Origin: Calothrix sp. 336/3
Lineage (GTDB): Bacteria; Cyanobacteriota; Cyanobacteriia; Cyanobacteriales; Nostocaceae
Assembly (NCBI RefSeq): GCF_000734895.2
Contig: NZ_CP011382.1
Span: 1,280,700-1,344,699, forward strand
Reading direction: 5' to 3'
DNA length: 64,000 nucleotides
Positions 18,339 to 27,855 of the stretch are shown piece after piece; within the stretch, counting starts at the first letter, position 1; each line of letters begins with the position of its first letter. Position numbers and translations under genes: made by a program. Under the pieces are notes generated by a model. That model worked only from the letters and a program-made list of their open reading frames with translations. It ran no database searches and was not told the DNA's origin.

Positions 18339-19110
18339 CCAGGTTCTCTGAGTCTCTGCTCAACTTATTCAGTTTATCCACGGAAAAATCTTTACAAGAA
18401 ATTAATAATTCTCATAGAAAATTTACGGTGATTTGAAATTATCTAGATTAAACAGTTATAAGATTAGAACTAGTTAGTTATACCCTTAATAACAAACTAT
18501 TCATCACTGATATGTAAAATTATCCTTGCACACCATGTTCACAGTCGCAGACTCTAAAAACTGGCTAGAAGCAAGCCGTTATAGTAGTCGAGGGAGTGCG
18601 TACCTATTCGCTCCAATGGTCAACTTCAACATTATGGCTGAAGTTGGTGACGCACCGCCCTAGTGTGCAAGTATTTAATTAAGATTTAACAAGTAATTTC
18701 CTATTTCTGGTAGTAGTACAATTTAGTTCTGCACCTTGATATTGCATAGATAAACCTTGTCCATAATCAAAAGTGGAGTTTTGTCATTGCGCCCTAAGGA
18801 AGCAATATCTGGAGTTACAAAGTTCTCAAAATAGAAGAGATTTAGATTTCCATCAGTTAATAGCTTATAGATAAGTATATCTCTGGTTCCATCGAGGGAA
18901 TCAGACTTTATCTTCCTTGCCGCAGGATAACACACCACGAAATCAGTCATCAAGTTATCAGCCAAACTAGATAACTTATCACTGCTGACAGATGGAGACT
19001 CTACATTTCCGAAAATAGAATCAGTTTATTTTGCTTATAAATGCTACGAAAAACTGTGAGCAAATAATCCTGACAACATACAAAAATTACCAGTTAAAAT
19101 ATAATTGGAC
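18339..19110. other. Intergenic region with structured segment and weak small frames
   Basis: About 770 bases between mltA and the acyltransferase. It contains an inverted-repeat segment with a 42-codon frame (18535-18663, listed separately) and an 80-codon minus-strand frame at 18723-18965 that looks like chance or a decayed fragment (no recognisable motif, no ribosome site). The rest is AT-rich with nothing I can name. Confidence 0.5.
18535..18663 (+). CDS. Possible 42-aa ORF overlapping a stem-loop
   Basis: ATG at 18535 to TAG at 18661, reading MFTVADSKNWLEASRYSSRG and ending in AEVGDAPP. I recognise no family. The same DNA forms a nested hairpin: CAACTTCA...TGAAGTTG (8 bp perfect, 10-11 base loop) inside GTGCGT...ACGCAC. 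It could therefore be a small RNA rather than a gene. No ribosome site is seen before the ATG. Confidence 0.25.
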   Translation: MFTVADSKNWLEASRYSSRGSAYLFAPMVNFNIMAEVGDAPP

Positions 19111-19839
19111 ATGCGTCATCAAACAACTATTCTCCACAAAATAAAACGTTTAACAGAGGTTTTATTAACTAACTTATTGGGTGAAATTCCAGCTATTTTC
19201 ATGGGGACAATAATTAGAAATATTGCCTATAAATTTATTTTTCCCCAGGTTGGCAAAATAGTTTATATCCAAAATGGAGTAGAATTTTTAGGTTGTCGTT
19301 GCATTCGACTAGGGAATTATGTGCGTGTCCATCGAGGAACACATATTAATGCTACTGGTCATCAAGATAATCTGATTGACTTCGCAGATGGTGTACAATT
19401 ACAGCAAGGTGTGAATATCAAAGCTTTAAATAATACTCGCATATTTATAGATGAAGATACCTATCTTGGTTCCTATGTTTGTCTGGCTGGACCAGGAAAT
19501 ATCACCATTGGTAAATACTGTTTAATTGCAGCTAATTCTGGCATATTTGCAAATAATCATATCTTCACCGACCCCACAAAAACTATCGATTCCCAAGGAG
19601 TGACTCGCGCAGGAATTGTAATTGAAGATGACTGTTGGTTAGGACATGGAGTCACCGTCTTAGATGGAGTCACTATTGGTAAGGGAAGTGTGATTGGTGC
19701 AGGTTCTGTTGTGACTAAAAATATCCCTCCCTATTCGGTTGCAGTTGGTGTACCTGCGCGAGTTATTAGAAGTCGTAATAGCAATGAAGTAGTCAAGTTA
19801 GATATCAACTCAGTGGCAAGTGAATCTCAATACTTTTGA
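19111..19839 (+). CDS. Left-handed beta-helix acyltransferase (hexapeptide repeat family)
   Basis: About 242 aa. Hexapeptide repeats run through the middle and end: RLGNYVRVHRGTHIN, GVQLQQGVNIKAL, ITIGKYCLIAANSGIFANNHIF, VIEDDCWLGHGVTVLDGVTIGKGSVIGAGSVVTKNIPPYSVAVGVPARVI. The last block is the typical C-terminal coil of WcaF/LacA-like O-acetyltransferases. The NNH histidine is the likely catalytic base. It is likely to modify a polysaccharide or lipopolysaccharide sugar, which fits the nearby acyltransferase 3 and polysaccharide deacetylase genes. The ATG at 19111 is preferred to a TTG at 19105. Confidence 0.85.
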   Translation: MRHQTTILHKIKRLTEVLLTNLLGEIPAIFMGTIIRNIAYKFIFPQVGKIVYIQNGVEFLGCRCIRLGNYVRVHRGTHINATGHQDNLIDFADGVQLQQGVNIKALNNTRIFIDEDTYLGSYVCLAGPGNITIGKYCLIAANSGIFANNHIFTDPTKTIDSQGVTRAGIVIEDDCWLGHGVTVLDGVTIGKGSVIGAGSVVTKNIPPYSVAVGVPARVIRSRNSNEVVKLDINSVASESQYF

Positions 19840-19893
19840 TGAATTTCTCAAGGAATATTGGGCATTTGCATATATATTTGACAAGGCAAAAAA

Positions 19894-20175
19894 ATGAATC
19901 CAAATAGTCTTGATTTAACGAATTTCAGTGAATGGACGGAATGGCATTTAACACCGAGGGGATGGGAACGAGGAAGTACAAAAGATGCAAGTTCTATAAG
20001 TATGACTGATGTGGCAATTCCTAGAGATAGAGTTATCACTTGCATATATTACGAGAGTGTGAACGTGAATTCTATTTGGATACAAAAACGTGTGAGTGAG
20101 GTGTGGCGAAATTCTGATGTGAATTTAGTAACAGCAATGCTAGATAAATTTGGTAATTGTCCTGAGTCTATGTAA
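19894..20175 (+). CDS. Hypothetical protein, 93 aa
   Basis: Small soluble protein beginning MNPNSLDLTNFSEWTEWHL, with TPRGWERGSTKD and a C-terminal SEVWRNSDVNLVTAMLDKFGNCPESM. The ribosome site ACAAGGCAAAAAA precedes the ATG. The phrase EWHLTPRGWERG followed by PRDRVITCIYYE looks like a conserved cyanobacterial hypothetical family, but I cannot name it and no function can be read. It lies between two acyltransferase genes on the same strand. Confidence 0.6.
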   Translation: MNPNSLDLTNFSEWTEWHLTPRGWERGSTKDASSISMTDVAIPRDRVITCIYYESVNVNSIWIQKRVSEVWRNSDVNLVTAMLDKFGNCPESM

Positions 20176-20309
20176 CTTTGATACAGATTCTAGTAGGGAT
20201 ATTTGGTGAGAGAACAACTCGATAGACTATCTATTCTTTCATGCACCAATCAGCATCTATGCCATGAGGTTTATTCCCATGTTTATCAATATCAGTGGAA
20301 ATTGAAATC

Positions 20310-21464
20310 ATGAATCAAATACCAGAAACATCACCCAAAAGATTACGATTACATTATTTAGATGGGTTAAGGGGAATCGCTGCTCTGTATGTTGTCCTTG
20401 TTCATATAGAACCAGAAATAGCCGGGAAATCATCACAGTTCTGGCTAGTTTTTGATAAAATTCTCAGATATGGAGCCTTTTCAGTAGTTATTTTCATTGT
20501 TTTATCTGGCTATGTCTTAATGTTGCCAGTATCCCGTTCTCAAGATGGTCATATCTCTGGGACTTTAGTTGATTATATTAAACGGCGATCGCGGCGCATC
20601 TTACCACCCTATTATGCTGCCCTATTTCTTTCCTTACTCCTAGCATTTATCATCCTCGGTTTAGAACAATTTACCAGCTTTAAATGGGACGAAATTGCCG
20701 GAAAAGGAGCATTTTCCCCTCGCTTCACATTCATTGATGTCATTTCCCACCTCTTCCTAGTTCATAACCTCAGTTCCACTACCCACATGACAATCAACCC
20801 ACCGATGTGGAGTGTGGCAACCGAGTGGCAGATGTATTTCATCTTTCCCTTTGTTCTCTTACCAATTTGGCGACGTTTTGGTTTAATTAGAACAGTCATC
20901 GCTGCATTTGTCATCGGTTTAGCACCGGTATACCTATTTAATGGATTACTAGAATCCGCTTCACCTTGGTTTTTAGGTATCTTTGCTCTCGGAATGGTAG
21001 CATCGGAAATCGGATTTTCTCAAAAACCACAATTAGTCAGTATGAGGAAACACCTACCCTGGGGGTGGTTAACTATTACCATGACAATAGTTGGTTTTCT
21101 TACAGAGTGGCAGAAATTTGCTTTACCCATTTGGATTGGTCAAAGTTTTTTGGGTGCAGCTGGTGGTTGTCTATTTATTTACTGCACCAAGATAATAGTG
21201 GAAGGTAAAAAACAGCCATTTCTATTGCAGCTACTAGAACATCCTCAGATAGTTACCCTCGGTACGATTTCCTATAGCTTATACCTCACCCATGGTCCCG
21301 TTTTAGTATTACTCCGCTACTGGTTGTTTCACCTGAATTTATCTGCGGATGTGTTCGCTATCCTATCCTTTACTTTAGGTGTCTTTGTCTCCCTATTAGT
21401 TGCCTATCCCTTCCATGTACTATTTGAGCGCCCTTTCATGTCTGCGTTCATCAAAAAAAGCTAA
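20310..21464 (+). CDS. Acyltransferase 3 family membrane protein (OafA/YrhL-like)
   Basis: About 384 aa with around ten membrane segments. It starts with RLRYHYLDGLRGIAALYVVLVHIEP-type sequence (LDGLRGIAAL), whose His in VLVHIE is the conserved catalytic-type residue, then SGYVLMLP, RRILPPYYAAL and NPPMWSVATEWQMYFIFP, all hallmarks of the family. Such proteins transfer acetyl or other acyl groups to surface polysaccharides or lipids. The ATG at 20310 is favoured; a GTG at 20295 is also in frame. Its end overlaps that of the convergent deacetylase gene by 4 bases. Confidence 0.9.
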   Translation: MNQIPETSPKRLRLHYLDGLRGIAALYVVLVHIEPEIAGKSSQFWLVFDKILRYGAFSVVIFIVLSGYVLMLPVSRSQDGHISGTLVDYIKRRSRRILPPYYAALFLSLLLAFIILGLEQFTSFKWDEIAGKGAFSPRFTFIDVISHLFLVHNLSSTTHMTINPPMWSVATEWQMYFIFPFVLLPIWRRFGLIRTVIAAFVIGLAPVYLFNGLLESASPWFLGIFALGMVASEIGFSQKPQLVSMRKHLPWGWLTITMTIVGFLTEWQKFALPIWIGQSFLGAAGGCLFIYCTKIIVEGKKQPFLLQLLEHPQIVTLGTISYSLYLTHGPVLVLLRYWLFHLNLSADVFAILSFTLGVFVSLLVAYPFHVLFERPFMSAFIKKS

Positions 21465-22135
21465 GAGCGCCATAAATCGTCAACAGAGACGAAATTATAA
21501 CCTTGTTGCAACAGACGTGGGATAAGGATTTCCGCAGTTGCAGCAACATCTTGTCCACCAAACATTCCATCGTGCAAAACTATCAAAGAACCACCTGTAA
21601 CTTGCTGCATCACCCGATTCACAGCCACCTCAACCCCCGGACGTACCCAGTCTTCCGGAACTACACTCCACATCACAGGTCGATAGTTCCACTCATTTAG
21701 AAGTTTCAGAGTCTGGGGAGTAAATAATCCGTTGGGTGGACGCACATCTCTGACTTGAGAAGGGTGCAAATTGCAACTATGATAGATAGCTTCCTGGGTT
21801 CTGAGTAAGCTTTCCTGTAATTCCTGGGAAGAGAGCAAGGGAAAATTCTGATGATCGTAACCGTGTAATCCAATCCAATGTTGGCGATCGCTCACCTCCC
21901 GCGCAATTTCTGGATAACGTTGCACCCATAACCCTAACCAAAAAAAACTAGCTGTGACTTGATATTTATCTAATACCTGCAATAGTTGTGCTGTGTATTG
22001 CGGATGGGGACCATCATCAAAAGACAAGGCAATATCACAGGAATTCCGATTCCCACCCCACAGACACCCCGGAAAAGTCGGAGCCAGCAAACGATAAATT
22101 ATTGGATATGCCGAGGCAAACTGGATTTTCATCAT
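21461..22135 (-). CDS. Polysaccharide deacetylase (NodB homology domain)
   Basis: 224 aa carbohydrate esterase family 4 type protein. Motif 1 is ALSFDDGPHPQYT (catalytic base and metal-binding Asp), motif 2 is IGLHGYDHQNF (metal-binding His pair, with the usual HSxxH replaced by HGYDH), motif 3 is RDVRPPNGLFT, and the C-terminal LIVLHDGMFG matches motif 5. It would remove acetyl groups from an N-acetylated glycan, possibly peptidoglycan or exopolysaccharide. No clear signal peptide is visible, although the first residues are mildly hydrophobic. The gene is convergent with the acyltransferase. Confidence 0.88.
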   Translation of the reverse strand: MMKIQFASAYPIIYRLLAPTFPGCLWGGNRNSCDIALSFDDGPHPQYTAQLLQVLDKYQVTASFFWLGLWVQRYPEIAREVSDRQHWIGLHGYDHQNFPLLSSQELQESLLRTQEAIYHSCNLHPSQVRDVRPPNGLFTPQTLKLLNEWNYRPVMWSVVPEDWVRPGVEVAVNRVMQQVTGGSLIVLHDGMFGGQDVAATAEILIPRLLQQGYNFVSVDDLWRS

Positions 22136-22398
22136 ATATTTCAGTTATCAGATTTTTTCTTTCCCCTCAAAATATTAGCTCTAAGCATTGCTATCACTAG
22201 ATTTACGCGATTTCTCAGGTGATTTTTTTTACGATAATTGTAAAGAAATGTAAACTTTGCCGATGGTTTTGCATAAAAGGTTCAACCCGAACGGAATAAA
22301 TAGTAGAGCCGATGGAAAACACAACGAAACAAGGTTTGACAAAGGTTCACAACTTACCTAGTTACGCATTCAACTTACATCAACAAGGAAAGGACAAA

Positions 22399-23067
22399 AT
22401 GGCTAATATTTACGGCAACAACTACGCTAACAACCTCTACGGAACCTACTACGCAGACAATATTTATGGTTACGGTGGCAATGACTACATCTCTGCTGGT
22501 AGTGGCAACGACTGGGTAGATGGTGGTACAGGTAATGATACCATCTACGGTGGTGCTGGTAACGATACCCTCTACGGTTGGTATGGTAATGACTACCTGA
22601 ATGGTGGAGATGGTAATGACTACCTGAATGGTGGAGATGGTAACGACTACCTAGATGGTTGGACTGGTAACGATGTTATCTATGGTGGAGATGGTAACGA
22701 CACCCTCTATGGTTACACTGGAAACGACTATCTCAGTGGTGGATATAATAACGACAAACTGTATGGTGAAAGTGGAAATGACACCTTGGTAGGTGGTTAT
22801 GGTTACGATACCCTAGTTGGTGGCTCTGGTGCAGACAAATTCGTCTTCAACAACAAGTTTGAAGGTGTTGATGTCATCAAAGACTTTGACTGGAAGACTG
22901 ATGGGGATAAAATCCAAGTTTCCAAATACGGTTTTGGTGCTACTTCTCTCAACCAGTTCCATTACAATAGTAGCAATGGTGCGTTGTCTTTCCAAGGTAC
23001 TACCTTTGCCATCATCGAAAACAAACCTTCTGGTTTCAACGTGAATTACGACCTACAATTAGTCTAA
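22399..23067 (+). CDS. RTX (glycine/aspartate-rich) calcium-binding protein, copy 1
   Basis: 222 aa, made of about ten nonapeptide repeats of the GGxGNDxLY type (e.g. [22 protein letters not shown]) followed by a conserved C-terminal domain ([22 protein letters not shown]...). RTX repeats bind calcium and form a parallel beta-roll; such proteins are usually secreted by type I systems with a C-terminal signal. The frame is open to an ATG at 22312, but AAGGAAAGGA just before the ATG at 22399 and the alignment with the second copy, where the same leader is interrupted by stops, fix the start at 22399. The paralogue follows at 23572. Confidence 0.88.
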   Translation: MANIYGNNYANNLYGTYYADNIYGYGGNDYISAGSGNDWVDGGTGNDTIYGGAGNDTLYGWYGNDYLNGGDGNDYLNGGDGNDYLDGWTGNDVIYGGDGNDTLYGYTGNDYLSGGYNNDKLYGESGNDTLVGGYGYDTLVGGSGADKFVFNNKFEGVDVIKDFDWKTDGDKIQVSKYGFGATSLNQFHYNSSNGALSFQGTTFAIIENKPSGFNVNYDLQLV

Positions 23068-23571
23068 GAAAATGGAGCTATCAGTTAACAGTTACCATCT
23101 GAATTAAAATCACTTATGGCTGTTAACTATTGCTGATTTAGTGATTTCATCTTCCTGACAGAAAAATATCTGTTTGCAAGAGGTGTAATCCATAGGAAAT
23201 ATTCATAGATTTGGGAGTTAGGAAAGTGGGTATTTTGCTCACTTTCTTTTTATTTAAATAATACTTTTAAGAGAATATTTAAGCTATCTATTCTGATTTC
23301 CTAAGTATCAGGATTATGTTGATTGTAGAGGTCAAATATTGCTATAGCGGTTACCGTTCAGGTGAATTATTGTACATCTTCTGTCTGTGTGGTTTTACAT
23401 GGTTTCTCTTCAAAAAATATAAGGAAATATTTTTACTAATAATTTTGCGTAAAACTTTCAAGTCAAAGGGAATAAATAGTATAGGTGATCAGCCAAAAGA
23501 AAATAATATTTTCTAGCGGTTCATCAATTACCTAACTACATATTAAAATTACATCTACCAGGAAAGGAAAA
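23068..23571. repeat. Intergenic segment, first part duplicated after copy 2
   Basis: About 500 bases between the two RTX genes. The first 165 or so (23068-23235) recur almost unchanged at 24235-24400, directly after the second RTX gene, including the phrases AGCTATCAGTTAACAGTTAC and TAGATTTGGGAGTTAGG. The rest is AT-rich leader of copy 2 with no credible gene (the 66-codon frame at 23316 looks like chance). Confidence 0.8.
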
Positions 23572-24234
23572 ATGACTAATATTTATGGTGACAACTATGA
23601 TAACGATCTCTCCGGAGATTACAGCTCAGACAAAATTTATGGTTTGGGTGGCAATGACTATATTCAGGCTGGTCATGGGAGCGATACTGTTTATGGTGGT
23701 ACTGGTAACGATACCCTGATAGGTTGGTTAGGTGATGACTACCTCTATGGTGAAGATGGTAACGACAAACTGTATGGTGGAGAAGGTTATGATATTCTCT
23801 ATGGTGGTAATGGCAAAGATACTCTTTATGGTGGTAATGGCAACGATACTCTTTATGGTGGTAATGGTGACGACTATCTAGATGGTGATAGTGGTAGTGA
23901 CTACATCAGTGGTGGTAATGGTAAGGATATTCTCTATGGTGGAGATTATAACAGCCTATATGGTGAAAGTGGAAATGATACCCTAGTTGGTGGTGCTGGT
24001 GCAGACAAATTCGTCTTCAACAACAAGTATGAAGGTGTTGATGTCATCAAAGACTTCAGTTGGAAAGAAGGTGACAAAATCCAAGTTTCCAAATACGGTT
24101 TTGGTGCTACTTCTCTCAACCAGTTCCATTACAACAGCAGCAATGGTGCGTTATCTTACCAAGGTACTACCTTTGCTATCATCGAAAACAAACCTTCTGG
24201 TTTCAACGTTGGTTTAGACCTACAATTCGTCTAA
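23572..24234 (+). CDS. RTX calcium-binding protein, copy 2
   Basis: 220 aa paralogue of the preceding gene with the same plan: short N-terminus MTNIYGDNYDNDLSGDY, about ten GGxGxDxLYGG nonapeptides, and a C-terminal domain nearly identical to copy 1 ([22 protein letters not shown], then [19 protein letters not shown]). CAGGAAAGGA lies before the ATG as in copy 1. The repeat part has drifted more than the C-terminal part, which suggests that the C-terminal domain, probably the secretion or assembly signal, is under constraint or gene conversion. It is part of a tandem segmental duplication. Confidence 0.88.
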   Translation: MTNIYGDNYDNDLSGDYSSDKIYGLGGNDYIQAGHGSDTVYGGTGNDTLIGWLGDDYLYGEDGNDKLYGGEGYDILYGGNGKDTLYGGNGNDTLYGGNGDDYLDGDSGSDYISGGNGKDILYGGDYNSLYGESGNDTLVGGAGADKFVFNNKYEGVDVIKDFSWKEGDKIQVSKYGFGATSLNQFHYNSSNGALSYQGTTFAIIENKPSGFNVGLDLQFV

Positions 24235-24400
24235 GAAAATGGAGCTATCAGTTAACAGTTACCATCTGAATTAAAATCACTTATGGCTGTTAACTATTGC
24301 TGATTTAGTGATTTCATCTTCCTTACAGAAAAATATCTGTTTGCAAGATGTGTAATCAATAGGAAATATTCATAGATTTGGGAGTTAGGAAAGTGGGTAT
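24235..24400. repeat. Second copy of the RTX downstream segment
   Basis: Nearly identical to 23068-23235; only a few base changes over about 165 bases. Together with the two RTX genes it defines a tandem duplication of roughly 1.1-1.2 kb. Confidence 0.85.
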
Positions 24401-24464
24401 GATATTCGCTTTCCTTTTATCATTCAGAAGTATTCAATAGCCAGGTTTTATTAGGAGTGCCAAG

Positions 24465-24947
24465 TTAACAATTACCAGATTGCTCGCAAGCTCCAATACT
24501 TACCCAACTACTAGAACCATCCACCCAATGTTCTTTCTTCCAAATGGGTGCATTATGTTTGAGAGTATCAATTGCATATTGACAAGCAGCAAAAGCTTCC
24601 CCACGATGGGGACAACCGACGGCAACTAAAACACTAATTTCCCCGATAGGTAAATGTCCGATGCGATGGTGAATCACTACACGGTTTACCTGTTGCCATT
24701 TCTCCCGTATTTCGGCAGCAATTTGGTAAAACACCCGTAAAGCCATCGGTTCATAGGCTTGATATTCTAAAGAAATAACTGCTTTTCCATCGGTTTGGTT
24801 GCGAACGGTGCCACTCATTACCACCACAGCACCGTTGCCGGGGTCGTTGGCTTTAGCGTAAATTTCTTCTAGAGATAGGGGTGCAAAACTAATGGCAAAA
24901 CTATCTTCTACTCTGGGTTTAATCCTAGATGTGACTGTATTTATCAT
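24465..24947 (-). CDS. moaE: Molybdopterin synthase catalytic subunit
   Basis: About 160 aa. MoaE converts cyclic pyranopterin monophosphate to molybdopterin with sulfur from MoaD. Recognisable blocks are GAVVVMSGTVRNQ, LEYQAYEPMA, HRIGHLPIGEISVLVAVGCPHRGEAFAACQYAIDTLK and the catalytic KKEHWVDGSSSWV. The frame is open to 24986, but the ATG at 24947 (MINTVTSRIK) has an AGG ribosome site and fits the family length. No other molybdenum cofactor gene is in the window. Confidence 0.93.
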   Translation of the reverse strand: MINTVTSRIKPRVEDSFAISFAPLSLEEIYAKANDPGNGAVVVMSGTVRNQTDGKAVISLEYQAYEPMALRVFYQIAAEIREKWQQVNRVVIHHRIGHLPIGEISVLVAVGCPHRGEAFAACQYAIDTLKHNAPIWKKEHWVDGSSSWVSIGACEQSGNC

Positions 24948-24986
24948 TACCTGGCTATAAGTGGGGCAAGGGTAAGAGACTTTCAA

Positions 24987-25765
24987 ATAAAAAAAATAAC
25001 TAATCGCTGTGTAAGCAGGGGAGCAGGGGGAATCAGAAAATCAAATCTGAATAAATTGGATATAGCGTTTCTCATTCTAGTGAGGTATAGAAGAACCCCT
25101 CCCCAGCCCTCCGCGAAATCGGTGAGGGTGCCCGATAGGGCGGGTGGGGTTGTATTTCATCTGATTGGGAAACGCTGTAATGTCTTTTCTGGAAGTCTCT
25201 AAGAGGCAAGGGGGGCAGGATAAATGCTTGATTCATTGATGGTGGTGGAATATAAGTTCATCATAGTTACTTAAGAGATTGATTAAAAGTCAAAAATACA
25301 GAAAATTATCAATTAAGAAGTAAAAATATTACATCTGTTCACACGGTGTTGATTATTTTGATTAACTATATATTACTAAGTTTTACTTTTTTTATCGGCG
25401 ATTATCTCCGTATAAAAAAGTTGTTAATCACTACGTAAAAAAATATTCAATTAAGTATTCTTACTTATTTTGATTGATTAATTGATCATCTTCCTTAAGG
25501 TATATTACTATAATAGGAGTTACAAAAATATCTATCAATACTTTTTTATGTATCCATCAGCAGTTGATGCTGTGACTAGATGCTGTCAAAACAGAAACAG
25601 CCAAATAGTCAATATAGATAGGATGGATAGCACAGAGGTATGGTACTGAGCAAAAGATTTTTCATTGCTTATTTGATTGCACCTTTTATATTCCCTGGGG
25701 TAGGGAAAATTTCCGAAATATTATTCATCAGGCTGTCATAAAAATGATAGAAGGGAAAAACATAT
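24987..25765. other. Intergenic region before the two-component cluster
   Basis: About 780 bases. It contains the intact miniature element at 25063-25177 (listed separately). The remainder is AT-rich upstream sequence of the hybrid kinase with no gene that I can support. Confidence 0.6.
25063..25177. mobile_element. MITE-like element, intact copy (AGCGTTTC ends)
   Basis: About 115 bp with terminal inverted repeats TAGCGTTTCTCA and TGGGAAACGCTG. Inside is CCTCCCCAGCCCTCC...GGTGAGGGTGCCCGATAGGG. The same sequence in reverse orientation, split by an insertion, is found at 52870-53260. No coding capacity, so if mobile it would need a transposase in trans. Confidence 0.75.
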
Positions 25766-27817
25766 ATGATAAATTCTTCAGTCTTTAAGGAGGCGAAGAG
25801 ACTAGAGGTACTCCATAACTATCAGATTCTCGATACTTTGCCCGAACAAGCATTTGATGATTTGGCATTTCTGGCAGCACAGGTATGTCGTGTACCCATA
25901 TCTTTAATTAATTTAGTTGATCGCGATCGCCAGTGGTTTAAGGCAAAGGTGGGGATAGATATCCCAGAAATGCCCCGTGATATAGGATTTTGTCCTATTT
26001 GTGTCGAGAATGGAGAAATACTTATAATTTCTGATACCCTATCCCATGAGCAATATCGTCAATCACCTGTAGTGGTTGGGGAACCCTATGTCAGGTTTTA
26101 TGCAGGTATCCCAATTATGGCTGTGACGGGAGAAATTCTGGGAACTTTGTGTGTTGTAGATCAAAAACCACGTCAAATCACAACAGAGCAGTTAGCATCT
26201 CTGCAAGCGATTAGTCGATTAATTAGTAAACAGTTAGAAATTCGCCGGAATTTAGCAGAAATAGTCAAAATTAAGCAGGAATATCAAGAAACAGCAACAT
26301 CTCTCCAGCAAAGTGAATCAACCCTGCGGAGCTTTTTTAATAGTTCACCCATCATGATGGGGGTAGTTGAGTTAAAAAATAACGATATTTTACATTTATC
26401 TGATAATCCAGCCAGCGCTAAGTTTTTTGGTTTCACTCCCAAAACTATGGAAAATCGTCTGGCGAGTGAGATGGGAATTTTACCGGAATATTTACAACAG
26501 TGGATTCAGTATTATCTCCAGGCAGAAGCAACCCAATCCCCGGTACATTTTGAATATAACCATACCACCCCCCAAGGACAAAAGTATTTGCGGGCAACCG
26601 TGGCATCAATCCATGGGGAAAAAACCTCACATCCCCGTCGTTTTGCCTATATTGTGGAAGATATTACACCTCAAAAACAGTTAGAAAAGCAATTTTTACG
26701 CGCCCAAAGAATGGAAAGTATTGGCACATTAGCCAGTGGGATTGCCCATGATTTAAATAATGTGCTGTCACCGATTTTAATGTCAGTACAACTATTAAAA
26801 GCAAAATGTGAAAATGAGGGCGATCGCCAGATACTTGCCATCGCAGAAAATAATGCGAAGCGTGGAGCGAATCTTGTCAAGCAAGTTTTATCCTTTGCCA
26901 GGGGAATTGAGGGGGAACACACTTATATATCCGTCAAAAACTTGATTGCAGAAATGCAACAAATTATCACCCAAACATTTCCCAAATCTATCACCCTGAA
27001 CGCAGAAATTCCCGTTGAGACTGCACAAGTTTGTGGTGACAGCACCCAGTTACATCAAGTATTAATGAATCTGTGTTTGAATGCCCGTGATGCAATGCCA
27101 AATGGTGGCATATTAGACCTATCCGCAGATAATATTTTCATTGATGAGAACTATGCAAAAATGCATCTTGATGCCCAAGCTGGAAACTACGTTATAATTA
27201 CCGTAGCTGATAATGGTATCGGGATTAAAAATGAACTCCTAGATAGAATCTTTGAACCATTTTTTACCACCAAAGAATTTGGCAAAGGTACAGGATTAGG
27301 ACTATCTACAGTCATGGGAATTATTAAAGGGCATGGAGGATTTATCACCGTTAAAAGTACTCTGGGAAAAGGCACAACATTTCAAATTTTTCTCCCAACA
27401 GAATTCCGAAAAAGTATCCCCATCTCCGAAGAATTAGATACCTATGATGGATATGGAAAATTTATTCTGGTGATTGATGATGAACCAGCCATTCGAGAAA
27501 TTACAGCCAAATCTTTAGAAAATTATAACTACCAAGTTTTAACAGCTTGTGACGGAATTGAAGCCGTGGCTCTTTATGCCCAATATAAAGATAAAATTAA
27601 TTTAGCCATCGTCGATATGATGATGCCTAACATGGATGGAACAAGCACAATTACGACTCTCCATCGCATGAACCCTCAACTACCGATTGTCGCCGTCAGT
27701 GGAACCAGTCAAAAACTTTCCCTAGAAGCAAATTCCGCCTATACTGTTTTTTTACCGAAACCCTACACAACCCATGAATTGGTGAAGATATTAAGTCGCT
27801 TAGTAGGTAATGGGTAA
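25766..27817 (+). CDS. Hybrid sensor histidine kinase GAF-PAS-HisKA-HATPase-REC
   Basis: 683 aa, soluble. GAF domain at about residues 20-170 (RDRQWFKAKVGIDIPEMPRDIGFC), PAS near 185-305, HisKA with phospho-acceptor His near 325 in TLASGIAHDLNNVLSP, HATPase with N-box NLCLNARDAM and GTGLGLSTVMGI, then a receiver domain from about 565 with IDDE and the phospho-acceptor Asp near 616 in AIVDMMMPNMDG. The GAF domain shows no obvious bilin-binding Cys, so the signal is unknown. From the HisKA domain on, it is closely similar to the kinase at 30215. Its stop overlaps the next frame by one base, so they are an operon. Confidence 0.93.
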   Translation: MINSSVFKEAKRLEVLHNYQILDTLPEQAFDDLAFLAAQVCRVPISLINLVDRDRQWFKAKVGIDIPEMPRDIGFCPICVENGEILIISDTLSHEQYRQSPVVVGEPYVRFYAGIPIMAVTGEILGTLCVVDQKPRQITTEQLASLQAISRLISKQLEIRRNLAEIVKIKQEYQETATSLQQSESTLRSFFNSSPIMMGVVELKNNDILHLSDNPASAKFFGFTPKTMENRLASEMGILPEYLQQWIQYYLQAEATQSPVHFEYNHTTPQGQKYLRATVASIHGEKTSHPRRFAYIVEDITPQKQLEKQFLRAQRMESIGTLASGIAHDLNNVLSPILMSVQLLKAKCENEGDRQILAIAENNAKRGANLVKQVLSFARGIEGEHTYISVKNLIAEMQQIITQTFPKSITLNAEIPVETAQVCGDSTQLHQVLMNLCLNARDAMPNGGILDLSADNIFIDENYAKMHLDAQAGNYVIITVADNGIGIKNELLDRIFEPFFTTKEFGKGTGLGLSTVMGIIKGHGGFITVKSTLGKGTTFQIFLPTEFRKSIPISEELDTYDGYGKFILVIDDEPAIREITAKSLENYNYQVLTACDGIEAVALYAQYKDKINLAIVDMMMPNMDGTSTITTLHRMNPQLPIVAVSGTSQKLSLEANSAYTVFLPKPYTTHELVKILSRLVGNG

Positions 27818-27855
27818 TGTCTCTCTATTCCCTGTCACCCTTCCTCAGAAAAGCT

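Noticed and set aside
18723..18965. 80-codon minus-strand frame
   Set aside because: No recognisable motif, no ribosome site and AT-rich composition; at best a decayed fragment.
22312..22398. 29-residue N-terminal extension of RTX copy 1
   Set aside because: The homologous leader of copy 2 is interrupted by stops, and AGGAAAGGA precedes the ATG at 22399 in copy 1 and the ATG at 23572 in copy 2.
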